A program made the position numbers and the translations under genes. The notes under the pieces are model-generated. The model was not told the origin of the DNA, did no database searches, and saw only the letters and a list, made by a program, of their open reading frames with translations. A DNA stretch of 37,935 nucleotides from the NCBI RefSeq assembly GCF_001953875.1, contig NZ_MQUR01000077.1, forward strand, positions 1-37,935. Direction: 5' to 3'. This DNA comes from Streptomyces amritsarensis. Its GTDB lineage: Bacteria > Actinomycetota > Actinomycetes > Streptomycetales > Streptomycetaceae. Below, piece after piece: positions 23,674 through 31,190 of the stretch (its first letter is position 1; every line of letters starts with the position of its first letter).

Positions 23674-25149
23674 TCAGCGGGTTCGGCGGGACGGGCGGGG
23701 CGCGGCCGGCGGTGGGGGAGCAGGGACGCTCTCCCGCGTCGGCCGGGCCCTGCGGGCGAGCAGCGGGGTGAGGGCCGCGGCGAGGCCCAGGACGGCGGCG
23801 GAGAGGAGGAAGGCGCTGCGGTACCCCTCGGTGAGGGCCGCGGTGTGCGGCAGGCCGGGTGAGGCGGCGGCGGTGCGGGCGGCGGCCAGGGTGCCCAGTA
23901 CGGCGAGCCCGACGGCGCCGCCGATCTGGCGGGTGGTGTTGACCAGCCCGCCGGCCAGGCCGGCGTCGGCGGACTCCACCCCGCTCACGGCCGAGCCGGT
24001 GAGCTGGACGAAGGCGACGCCGAGGCCGACTCCGACGAGGAGTACGGGGCCCAGCAGGTCGGCGAGGAAGGTGCCGTCGGCCGGGATCCGGGCCAGCCAC
24101 AGGAACCCGGCCGCCTGGGTCACCAGACCGGCGAGAAGGGTGCGGTGCGGGCCGATGCGGCGGGCCAGCGCGGGTGCCAGGCCGGAGCCGAGCATGTTCG
24201 CCGCGGCCAGGGGCAGTTGGGAGAGGCCGGCTTCCAGGGGGCCCGCGCCGAGGACCTGTTGCTGGTAGAGGGGGAGGAAGAAGAACAGCCCCACCCAGAC
24301 CGCACCGAGGAGCGCCATCACGGCGTTGGCCGGGCCCACGGCGCCGCGGGTGAGGAGCCTGGACGGCAGAAGAGGGGCCGGGTGCCGGCGTTCGACCAGC
24401 ATGAAGAGGGCCAGTAGGGCCGCCGCCGCGGCGAAGGAGCCGAGGACCAGGGGGTCGGTCCAGCCGGAGCGGCCCGCGGCCGTGAGCCCGTACACGAGCG
24501 CGACCAGGCCGGCGGTGACGGTGAGGGATCCGGCCACGTCGAGCCGCGGGCGGGGCCCGTCGGCCTTCTCGGGGTCGGCCGGTACCAGGCGCAGGGTGGC
24601 GGCCAGGACCACCGCCGCGCCGATGCCGGAGGCGTGGAACACCCAGGGCCAGCCGGGACCTTCGGTGAGGATCCCGCCGAGCAGCACCCCGGCCGCGCCG
24701 CCCGCGCCGGACACGGCGCCCCAGACGCCGAGGGCCCTGGCGCGGGCGGGGCCGGGCGGATGGAGCCGCATGACCAGGGAGAGCGCGGCGGGTGCGATCG
24801 CCGCTGCCCCGACGCCCTGGACCGTGCGGGCGGCCACGAGCATCCAGGGGGCGCTCGCCACTCCGGCGGCGACGGCCGCCGCGGCGAAGACCGCGAGGCC
24901 GGCCGTCAGGACGCGGCGCCGCCCCAGGAGGTCGGCCGCCCGGCCGCCGAGCAGGAGCAGGGCACCGAAGGCGAGGCCGTACGCGTTGACGACCCAGGAC
25001 ATGCCCGCGTCCGACAGCCCCACCCCGTCGCGCACCGCGGGCAGTGCGACGTTCACGATCGAGGTGCTGAGGGTGACCGCGAACTGGGCGGCGGCCAGCG
25101 CCGCGAGGACGGCCGTGGCGGTCGGTCGGTGGGGCGGTGTGGCGTACAT
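23674..25149 (-). CDS. MFS drug efflux transporter, DHA2 (EmrB/QacA) family
   Basis: A 491-residue inner-membrane proton antiporter with about 14 segments. Motifs of the family are clear: the first helix with LSTSIVNVALPAVRDGVGLS, motif A LLLGGRAADLLGRRRVL, and motif C GAVSGAGGAAGVLLGG. It would export a toxic, hydrophobic or cationic compound. ATG 25149 follows AGGAG. A 20-bp inverted repeat 12 bp upstream matches one before the tetR gene, so expression is very likely controlled by that repressor. It leads an operon with the SRPBCC and carotenoid oxygenase genes. Confidence 0.95.
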   Translation of the reverse strand: MYATPPHRPTATAVLAALAAAQFAVTLSTSIVNVALPAVRDGVGLSDAGMSWVVNAYGLAFGALLLLGGRAADLLGRRRVLTAGLAVFAAAAVAAGVASAPWMLVAARTVQGVGAAAIAPAALSLVMRLHPPGPARARALGVWGAVSGAGGAAGVLLGGILTEGPGWPWVFHASGIGAAVVLAATLRLVPADPEKADGPRPRLDVAGSLTVTAGLVALVYGLTAAGRSGWTDPLVLGSFAAAAALLALFMLVERRHPAPLLPSRLLTRGAVGPANAVMALLGAVWVGLFFFLPLYQQQVLGAGPLEAGLSQLPLAAANMLGSGLAPALARRIGPHRTLLAGLVTQAAGFLWLARIPADGTFLADLLGPVLLVGVGLGVAFVQLTGSAVSGVESADAGLAGGLVNTTRQIGGAVGLAVLGTLAAARTAAASPGLPHTAALTEGYRSAFLLSAAVLGLAAALTPLLARRARPTRESVPAPPPPAAPRPSRRTR

Positions 25150-25161
25150 GCGCGCTCTCCT

Positions 25162-25181
25162 GTGTGTGGTTGACCACTCAC
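25162..25181. promoter_or_regulatory. operator for TetR upstream of the efflux operon
   Basis: GTGTGTGGTTGACCACTCAC is an inverted repeat built on GTGGTTGACCAC and lies 12 bp before the pump start. It shares GTG-GT and ACCACTCAC with the site at 25801-25820. Confidence 0.8.
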
Positions 25182-25198
25182 TCTTTAGTCCGAAAGGA

Positions 25199-25221
25199 GG
25201 GCGGCCCGCGGGGGGCCGCCC
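25199..25221 (-). terminator. hairpin terminator after tetR
   Basis: GGGCGGCCC (25199-25207) and GGGCCGCCC (25213-25221) form a perfect 9-bp stem with a 5-nt loop, 12 bp beyond the tetR stop and before the efflux promoter. It would separate the two transcripts. Confidence 0.65.
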
Positions 25222-25233
25222 GGCCGCCGCCCG

Positions 25234-25800
25234 TCAGTAGTGCCGAATGCCGGCCGACAGGGTCCGGGACCAGGGCGCGTCCACCTCCGGGGCGTCCAGC
25301 GACACGAGGAGGTGGCAGAGCATCCCCGTCGCGAAGAACTGCTGGACATCGGCCTCCGCCGCGCCCGAGGCGCCGCGTACGTACTCCACCAGGCGGGCGT
25401 AACCGGCCCGCACGGCCTCGCGTACCGCGGCCTCGGACACGGCCGCCGCCTGCGCGTGGGTCAGGACGAGCAGCAGGTCCTTGTCGGCGATCAGATGGGC
25501 GTACGTGTCGCCCATGGTGTGCAGTACCGCCTCGGGGCTGCTGCCCCCCGCCTGCGCGGCACCCTCTTCGAGGCTGGTCCGGACCCGGGTGAAGCAGTGC
25601 TCGACGACCGCGGTGAACAGCGCCTCCTTGTTCGGGAACAGGCGGTAGACATAGGCCTGGGAGATCCCGGCGGCCCTGGCCACCTCGGTCGTCGTCGTGC
25701 CGAAGTAGCCGCGGGCCGCGAAGGCGCCGATGGCCGTCCGCAGGACGGTCTCGCGGCGCTCTTCGGCCGAGGAGAGGTGGCGTCGTCGTTCGCTGTTCAT
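25234..25800 (-). CDS. TetR-family repressor
   Basis: A 188-residue regulator. The N-terminal helix-turn-helix domain (about residues 14-60) reads RETVLRTAIGAFAARGYFGTT, then VARAAGISQAYVYRLFPNKEALF, a standard TetR recognition helix. A variable C-terminal ligand domain follows. It sits just upstream of the efflux operon on the same strand. Near-identical operators stand before both, so it probably represses the pump, SRPBCC and carotenoid oxygenase genes as well as itself. The operator directly abuts the ATG, so its mRNA may have almost no leader. Confidence 0.93.
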   Translation of the reverse strand: MNSERRRHLSSAEERRETVLRTAIGAFAARGYFGTTTTEVARAAGISQAYVYRLFPNKEALFTAVVEHCFTRVRTSLEEGAAQAGGSSPEAVLHTMGDTYAHLIADKDLLLVLTHAQAAAVSEAAVREAVRAGYARLVEYVRGASGAAEADVQQFFATGMLCHLLVSLDAPEVDAPWSRTLSAGIRHY

Positions 25801-25820
25801 GTGAGTAATAAACCACTCAC
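25801..25820. promoter_or_regulatory. TetR autoregulatory operator
   Basis: GTGAGTAATAAACCACTCAC has inverted arms GTGAGT and ACTCAC around 8 bp and ends exactly at the tetR start codon. Compared with 25162-25181, 15 of 20 positions agree. Confidence 0.8.
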
Positions 25821-26225
25821 ACTTTCTGCTGTCAATGCCTGCGGCGCCGGCTCCGGGGCGCCCGGTCGCGGGCCGGGCCGAGGCCGGGCGGGGGCGTTGG
25901 CGGGGCGTTGCGGGGCGTTGGCGGGCCCCAACGCCTCTCGGCGGTCCGCTGCCGGGTCTGTCAAGTCCCGAATGGTCGCGACATGACGCGGCCCGGGGGC
26001 GGGGGGCCTACTCGAGGGACGGGCTCGCACCCACCGCGTGGCCCCATCGGTGTCGCCGGTGAAGAGACGTCCCCGTCAGTGCGGGCCGTCGCTTTGCCGG
26101 CTTCCGGTCCACGGCACCGGTCGTGAGGTTTCCCTCCGGGATGTGGAGGCGTTGTCGGCGAGAAGGAGCGAGCGCATGCGAGACACCATCGTTCTCCCGG
26201 TGCCATGTGTCAGGGGGCGGGCGTC
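25821..26225. other. 405-bp gene-free stretch
   Basis: No supported gene. It contains three close GGGGCGTTG repeats at about 25891-25920. The last of these leads into a hairpin, GGCGTTGG/CCAACGCC (25914-25935, loop CGGGCC). The promoter of the DUF6777 gene should lie in the right half, but no clear element was seen. Confidence 0.5.
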
Positions 26226-29210
26226 ATGAGTTCCCTGCCGTCCTCCTCGTCCGAGCAGCACCCGTCGGGGCCCCCGCCCGGTCCGCTGTCGGGCAAGGGC
26301 GCGCAGCCGCAGCCCGCGCCCGTCCCCGACGCTCCGCCGCCGGTGCCCCCGCCGCCGCCCCCGTCCCACCCGACGGCGTCATCCTCCCCCGCTGCGGACA
26401 GCGGGGGAGGGCGGCCCAAGCGTCGTTGGCGGTCGCGCAGGAACGTGGTGAGTGCGAGCACGGCGGCGGTCGTGGTCTCGGCGGTGGTCCTCGGCTTCAC
26501 CGTGCTCGGCGGCAACACCGCGGCCGGCGGCGAGGTCTTCCTGGAGGCCGCCGCGGCCGCCGGACCTGATCCGTTCACCCCCTCGACGGCCACGGGCTCC
26601 GAGGAGGCCGCCGCCCCGCCGGAGAACACCGGGACGGCGCGGGGCGCGACGGGCGGCGGGCGCACCCTCGAGGTCGACGGGGGCCACCCCGGGCTCTACG
26701 GGGGCACGCGGAACGTCGCGAGCTGTGACGTGGAGAAGCAGATCGAGTTCCTCGCCGAGCACACGGACAAGGGCGGCGCCTTCGCCGCCACGCTCGGTGT
26801 CCGGCAAGCCGGGATCCCCGCCTACCTGCGCTCGCTCACACCGGTCCGGCTGGGCTGGGACACGCGGGTCACCAACCACGGTTACAAGGACAGCGCGCCG
26901 ACCGGATACCAGGCGATCCTTCAGGCCGGCACGTCCGTACTGGTCGACGGTCACGGTGTACCGCGGGTCCGGTGCGCGTGCGGCAACCCTTTGACGCCGC
27001 CGGTCGCGGTCAAGGGGAAGGCCAGGCTCAGCGGCAAGGAGTGGTCCTCGTTCCGGTCCGCCGAGCTGGTGGCGGTCAAGCCGGCCGCGAAGCCGGTGAA
27101 GGCCGTCACGGTCTTCGACCCGCAGCGCAAGGCGTGGTACGAGCGCCCGAGCGGCGCGGTGCGGGGGCAGTCCGACCGCGAGGTCGAGCCGCCGCCGGAC
27201 CGGCCGGCCGGCTCGCCGTACCCGGCCCTGCCGCCGGCCCCTCATGGGCCGGCCGGGACACAGCGGGACCCGCAGGTCTCCGACCCGGCCCCGGAAGTCG
27301 CGCCGGGCCGGAAGGAGCCGGGCCGCGAGCCGGACAGGTCCCCTGCGAACATGCCGCCCAAGCCGCCGGAGCCGGACACCGACCGGGGCCAGGATCCCGG
27401 CAAGCCGCCGGAGCCGGACACGGGCCAGGGGAAGGACCCCGGCAAGGTGCCGGAACCGGGTACGGGCCAGGGGAAGGAGCCTGCGAACGTGCCGGGCCCG
27501 GGTCAGGGGAAGGACCCCGGCGATGTGCCGGGCAAGGAGTCGGGTACCGGTCGGGGCGAGGATCCCGGCAGGGTGCCGGAGCCGGGTACGGGTCAGGGGA
27601 AGGATCCCGGCAAGGTGCCGGGCAAGGAGTCGGGTACCGGTCGGGGCGAGGATCCCGGCAAGGTGACGGAGCCGGGCCCGGGTCAGGGGAAGGACCCTGG
27701 CGACGTGCCGGGCAAGGAGTCGGGTACCGGTCGGGGGGAGGATCCCGGCAAGGTGCCGGAGCCGGGTACGGGTCAGGGGAAGGACCCCGGCGACGTGGCG
27801 GGCAAGGACTCAGGAACCGGTCGGGGCGAAGAGCCGGGAAAGGCGCCCGCGACAGTGCCGGAAAAGGGCACGGACAGCAGCCCGGGCGATACGCCGGGGC
27901 AGCAGCCGGGTGCGGGAAACGGGTCGGACAAGTCGGGGCAGGTGCCGCACAAGCCTGGCGGGCAGCCGGACGAGGTGCCGGGTCGGAAGCCCGGTGAGAG
28001 CACCCGCAAGGCGCCGGGTCGGGAATCGGGCACGGGTCAGGGCGAGACCCCCGAGAAGGAGCCGGGATCGGGTACGGGCAGCGGGTCGGACCAGGCCCCC
28101 AGGTCGGTGCCGCGGGAGCCTGGCGGCGTATCGGACGGGCCGCGCCGGAAGGCCGGCGAGGGCTCGGGCAAGGTACCCGGTCAGGGGGCGAACAAGGGCA
28201 CGGGCAAGGGCTCTGGACAGGAGACGGGCCAGGGTTCCGGCCAAGGTACGGGTCAGGGCGCTGGGAAGCCCCCGGGGCAGGGCTCCGGCCAAGGCGCCGG
28301 GAAGCCGGGGCAGGGGTCTGACCAGGGCTCGGGCACGACTCCCGGCCAGGGCACGGGCAAAACTCCTGGTCAGGGCACTGGCAAGGGCGCGGGGAAGGCC
28401 CCGGGCCAGGAGGCCGACCAAGGCTCGGGCACGGCTTCCGGCCGGGGCCCCGGCAAAGCTCCCGGTCAGCGGACGGGTACCGACTCCGGCCAGGGCACCG
28501 GTACCGGCAAGGCTCCCGGCCCAGGCGCCGGTACCGGGCAGGCGCCCGGCCAGGGCAGTGGCACCGGCAAGGCGCCCGGTCAGGGCACCGGCAGCGGCAA
28601 GGGTTCCGGGCAGGGGGTGGGGGCGGGGAACGGCCAGGCCCGGCCCGGGGGCCGGGCGAACGGTGAGGGCACGGGGCACCCCCAGTCCGGTCCGTCCGGC
28701 CGCCTGCCGAGCGGCGAGCGGGTCCCGGGTCCCCCCCGGGCAGGGGGGCCGGCAGGAGCAGCCAGGCCGATCCGACGGTTCGGGGAGCCGGGAGGAGCAG
28801 CCGTTGCTCAGGTAGCACGCCCGATGCCGATGCCGATGCCGATGCCGCAGGCACTCCCGGACCCGGAGCCGCGCCCGGACCCGTACCCGGAGCCAGCCCC
28901 GGGGCCGGGACCGGACCCCCACCCGGGCCCCGGACCGGACCCGGAGCCGGACCCGTACCTGAAACGGGACCCGGACCCGGACCTGAAACGGGACCCGGAT
29001 CCGTACCCGGACTTGAAACGGGACCCGGGGCCGGACCCGAAACCAGACCCGCACCCGGCCCCGGATCGGGCTCGGGATCCGGAGCCGGAGCCAGGCCCGG
29101 GGCTGGACCCGGGCCCGCGCTCCGGCACGGTGCCGCGTGCGACGCGGTCCGAGCAGGGGCGACAGGGTTCACGGCACGCACTCCGAAGGGAGAGAGATAT
29201 GGCGCTTTGA
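26226..29210 (+). CDS. DUF6777 membrane protein with giant Gly/Pro-rich tail
   Basis: A 994-residue protein. Order: Pro-rich cytosolic N-terminus (1-65), Arg/Lys cluster and one transmembrane helix (about 72-95, STAAVVVSAVVLGFTVLGG), then an extracellular DUF6777 domain (about 100-300) with its signatures DPFTPSTA, GLYGGTRNVASCDVEKQIEFL, LRSLTPVRLGWDTRVTNHGY and RVRCACGNPLTPPVA. From about residue 318 the protein becomes low-complexity: repeated GQGKDPGKVPGKESGTGRGED units, then G-x-G-rich sequence to about 820, then a Pro/Asp-rich segment (PDPEPDPYLKRDPDPDLKRD). The usual family member is 350-450 residues. Third-position GC stays high in this frame throughout. ATG 26226 follows a GGGGG tract. 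Function of the family is unknown; wall-spanning or surface display is inferred. Confidence 0.85.
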   Translation: MSSLPSSSSEQHPSGPPPGPLSGKGAQPQPAPVPDAPPPVPPPPPPSHPTASSSPAADSGGGRPKRRWRSRRNVVSASTAAVVVSAVVLGFTVLGGNTAAGGEVFLEAAAAAGPDPFTPSTATGSEEAAAPPENTGTARGATGGGRTLEVDGGHPGLYGGTRNVASCDVEKQIEFLAEHTDKGGAFAATLGVRQAGIPAYLRSLTPVRLGWDTRVTNHGYKDSAPTGYQAILQAGTSVLVDGHGVPRVRCACGNPLTPPVAVKGKARLSGKEWSSFRSAELVAVKPAAKPVKAVTVFDPQRKAWYERPSGAVRGQSDREVEPPPDRPAGSPYPALPPAPHGPAGTQRDPQVSDPAPEVAPGRKEPGREPDRSPANMPPKPPEPDTDRGQDPGKPPEPDTGQGKDPGKVPEPGTGQGKEPANVPGPGQGKDPGDVPGKESGTGRGEDPGRVPEPGTGQGKDPGKVPGKESGTGRGEDPGKVTEPGPGQGKDPGDVPGKESGTGRGEDPGKVPEPGTGQGKDPGDVAGKDSGTGRGEEPGKAPATVPEKGTDSSPGDTPGQQPGAGNGSDKSGQVPHKPGGQPDEVPGRKPGESTRKAPGRESGTGQGETPEKEPGSGTGSGSDQAPRSVPREPGGVSDGPRRKAGEGSGKVPGQGANKGTGKGSGQETGQGSGQGTGQGAGKPPGQGSGQGAGKPGQGSDQGSGTTPGQGTGKTPGQGTGKGAGKAPGQEADQGSGTASGRGPGKAPGQRTGTDSGQGTGTGKAPGPGAGTGQAPGQGSGTGKAPGQGTGSGKGSGQGVGAGNGQARPGGRANGEGTGHPQSGPSGRLPSGERVPGPPRAGGPAGAARPIRRFGEPGGAAVAQVARPMPMPMPMPQALPDPEPRPDPYPEPAPGPGPDPHPGPGPDPEPDPYLKRDPDPDLKRDPDPYPDLKRDPGPDPKPDPHPAPDRARDPEPEPGPGLDPGPRSGTVPRATRSEQGRQGSRHALRRERDMAL
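27510..27779 (+). repeat. three 90-bp tandem repeats inside the DUF6777 gene
   Basis: Units 27510-27599, 27600-27689 and 27690-27779 each encode a 30-residue module beginning KDPG and running through GKESGTGRGEDPG to PEPGTGQG, with few differences. Partial units flank them on both sides. Being a multiple of three, copy number can change without frameshift. Confidence 0.9.
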
Positions 29211-29222
29211 CTCTCTTGCCAA

Positions 29223-29274
29223 TCCTTCACCCCGTTCGTCGCGAATCTGTGGTGACGCTCCACATGGTGAAGGA
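29223..29274 (+). promoter_or_regulatory. hairpin in leader of the WXXGXW-repeat gene
   Basis: TCCTTCACC (29223-29231) and GGTGAAGGA (29266-29274) pair perfectly, enclosing a second small stem GTGG/CCAC (29249-29252 and 29260-29263). It lies between the DUF6777 stop and the next start. It may act as a terminator, mRNA-stabilising or regulatory structure. Confidence 0.45.
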
Positions 29275-29327
29275 GCAGACGAAGCCGAATGCTTGATGAA
29301 CCTGATGAAAGGGAGGAGGTGAGCCCG

Positions 29328-29771
29328 ATGACCGCTTCGCAGCACACGAAGCACCTGGTCGTCGCAGTCGCATCCGCAGGACTGCTGGCCGGTGGCTCGC
29401 TGCTGGGTCTGTCCGGTACGGCGAGCGCCGCCCCCGCGGCAGCGCCGGCCACGGCGAACTCCATGCTCACCAGCGACCGTGAGCACGACCGGGACCGGGA
29501 TCGGGACCGCAACCGCAACCACGACCGCTGGGACCGCCGCCACCACGACCGGTGCAGCTGGGTCAAGGGCCACTGGGCGACCGACAAGTGGAGCAAGGGC
29601 CACTGGGAACGCAAGTGGCACCCGGGCACCTGGCACCACGGCTACCGCGACCACCACGGCACGTGGCACGACGGCTGGTGGAGCAAGGGCTACTGGAAGC
29701 ACCACTGGGTGCCCGGCCACTCGGTGAGCCACTGGGTGCCCGGCCACTGGAACTGCCACGACAAGTGGTAG
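29328..29771 (+). CDS. secreted His/Trp-rich WXXGXW-repeat protein
   Basis: A 147-residue exported protein. The signal peptide ends after ASA (about residue 35; core VAVASAGLLAGGSLLGLSG). A short Arg/Asp run (REHDRDRDRDRNRNHDR) follows. The rest is built of WXXGXW-type repeats: WVKGHW, WSKGHW, WHPGTW, WHDGWW, WSKGYW, WVPGHW. His and Trp are extremely enriched, and only two Cys remain in the mature part. Metal binding or surface interaction is suggested by composition, but no function is established for such repeats. ATG 29328 is preceded by GGGAGGAGG, an excellent ribosome-binding site. A 10-bp hairpin follows the gene. Confidence 0.85.
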   Translation: MTASQHTKHLVVAVASAGLLAGGSLLGLSGTASAAPAAAPATANSMLTSDREHDRDRDRDRNRNHDRWDRRHHDRCSWVKGHWATDKWSKGHWERKWHPGTWHHGYRDHHGTWHDGWWSKGYWKHHWVPGHSVSHWVPGHWNCHDKW

Positions 29772-29795
29772 CGCCGACCCGGGCGCGCGGCGGGC

Positions 29796-29819
29796 GTTCC
29801 GGGGCCTCGGCCCCGGAAC
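29796..29819 (+). terminator. hairpin terminator after WXXGXW-repeat gene
   Basis: GTTCCGGGGC (29796-29805) and GCCCCGGAAC (29810-29819) form a perfect 10-bp stem with loop CTCG, 24 bp past the stop, and outer GCGGG/CCCGC pairing is possible. Confidence 0.75.
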
Positions 29820-29867
29820 CCCGCCGACTCACCCTCCACGACCAGGATCCAGGATCCAGGAACCGTC

Positions 29868-30308
29868 ATGGACGCCGCACTCGCCACCGCACTCGGGGCC
29901 ACCGCACCCCTCACGCGGCCGTCAACGGTGCACCACCCCCTGCCCGCAGGACCGCAGGCCGCCCGGGAAGCCCGCCGCATGGCCGCGTGGCTGCTCGCCG
30001 CCCACCCCGTGGCCTGCCCGCACGACACCACCGAGGACATCCTCGTCATCGTCTCCGAGCTGACGGCCAACGCCGTCCGGCACGCCAGGCCCCCCTACGC
30101 GCTCACCCTCAGCGTGGAACCGGGCCGCGCCGGCATCGCCCTCAGCGATGCCTCCCGGTCACTGCCCCGGCAGCACGACGGCCGCAGCCCCCTGGCCACG
30201 CGCGGGCGCGGGCTGGAGATCATCCGCGCTCTCGGCGCCGAACTGTTCGTCAGCCCCGCGCCCTTCGGCAAGCAGGTCATCGCGGTGGTCACCTGGCCCG
30301 CGCGCTGA
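29868..30308 (+). CDS. HATPase-domain regulator (RsbW/SpoIIAB-like)
   Basis: A 146-residue single-domain ATP-binding protein of the histidine-kinase-like ATPase type (HATPase_c_2), abundant in Streptomyces as anti-sigma or anti-anti-sigma regulators. N-box SELTANAVRHA, a G1-like box GIALSDASR and G2 GRGLEII are recognisable. AGGA precedes the ATG. It lies 207 bp upstream of sigK on the same strand. Members of this family act on SigB/SigF-type sigma factors, whereas the sigma factor here has its own RskA-type anti-sigma, so a direct link is uncertain. Confidence 0.88.
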   Translation: MDAALATALGATAPLTRPSTVHHPLPAGPQAAREARRMAAWLLAAHPVACPHDTTEDILVIVSELTANAVRHARPPYALTLSVEPGRAGIALSDASRSLPRQHDGRSPLATRGRGLEIIRALGAELFVSPAPFGKQVIAVVTWPAR

Positions 30309-30407
30309 CCGCGGCACAGGCGGGGGAGAGCACGCCGGCGAACACGCCCCCCAACGGCCCCCCGGCTCCGCCGACACGTTCATCTGCTCCGTTTGCCAAA
30401 TATCCGG

Positions 30408-30435
30408 CCATCCGTACGCACGTCCGCTACGAAGA
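30408..30435 (+). promoter_or_regulatory. possible SigK-type autoregulatory promoter
   Basis: CCATCC (30408-30413) followed after 16 bp by CGAAGA (30430-30435) resembles the mycobacterial SigK promoter pattern recalled as CCATCC-about 17 bp-CCGAAT. It sits about 80 bp upstream of the sigK start. The match is partial and made by eye. Confidence 0.3.
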
Positions 30436-30515
30436 ACCCGAGAACCTCACAGAACCCCGGACACGCCCCACGGCCCGGCGCCGCGAACGAGACCACGGAC
30501 AAGGACCACCATGCG

Positions 30516-31190
30516 ATGGACACCCCGCCCCCGGACGGCCGGCACCGGCTGCCCCTCCGCCTCGTCGCTCCGGCCGGAGCCCGCCCGGTGAACCAACCAC
30601 TCCCGTTCGGGCCAGGTCGCACCGGCAGGGCGAGTCACGCCGGCCGCAGCGACCTCGCCGAGGTCATGGACAAGGTCGCCCACGGAGACAAACAGGCCTT
30701 CTCCTCCCTCTACGACGCCCTCGCGCCCATGGTCTTCGGCATCGTGGTCAGAGTCGTGCGTGACCGGTCCCAGTCGGAGGAGGTCACCCAGGAGGTCATG
30801 ATCGACCTGTGGCGGCAGGCCGCCCGCTACCGGCCCGACCAGGGCAGCGTCGCCGCGTGGGCGGCGACCATCGCCCACCGGCGGGCCGTGGACCGGGTCC
30901 GCTCCGCCCAGGCGTCCGCCGACCGGGAACAGGCCCAGGCCGCCCGCGCGCACCAGACGGCGTTCGACGAGGTGTCCGAGCAGGTCGAGACCCGTCTGGA
31001 GAGCGAGCAGGTACGCCGCTGCATGCGCGGCCTGACCGAACTCCAGCGCCAGGCCGTGACCCTGGCCTACTACCGTGGCCTGACCTACCGTGAGGTCGCC
31101 GAAGCCCTGCGCACACCGCTGCCGACCATCAAGACACGCATGCGCGACGGGCTGATCCGGCTCCGCGACTGCATGGGGGTGACCACATGA
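30516..31190 (+). CDS. sigK: ECF RNA polymerase sigma factor, SigK type
   Basis: A 224-residue extracytoplasmic-function sigma factor. Region 2 (about residues 47-125) contains FSSLYDALAPMVFGIVVRVVRDRSQSEEVTQEVMIDLWRQAARYRPDQGSVAAW, with the DLWRQA -10 recognition helix. Region 4 (about 165-215) reads LTELQRQAVTLAYYRGLTYREVAEALRTPLPTIKTRMRDGLIRLRD. Its closest named relatives by pattern are actinobacterial SigK proteins. ATG 30516 follows AAGGA; GTG 30588 is an alternative with a GGAG 9 nt upstream. Its stop overlaps the anti-sigma gene start (ATGA), so both are made together. It probably drives the downstream lipid-modification genes. Confidence 0.92.
   Translation: MDTPPPDGRHRLPLRLVAPAGARPVNQPLPFGPGRTGRASHAGRSDLAEVMDKVAHGDKQAFSSLYDALAPMVFGIVVRVVRDRSQSEEVTQEVMIDLWRQAARYRPDQGSVAAWAATIAHRRAVDRVRSAQASADREQAQAARAHQTAFDEVSEQVETRLESEQVRRCMRGLTELQRQAVTLAYYRGLTYREVAEALRTPLPTIKTRMRDGLIRLRDCMGVTT

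Noticed and set aside
28829..28850. Run of Met-Pro repeats as a separate element
   Set aside because: A short GCCGAT-type microsatellite inside the DUF6777 tail; part of the same low-complexity coding region.
27106..29181. 691-residue open frame on the minus strand opposite the DUF6777 tail
   Set aside because: Made only of Pro, Arg, Ser, Ala and Cys low-complexity sequence. It is open because the GC-rich repeat has few stop codons in any frame; domain content and codon bias support the plus strand.
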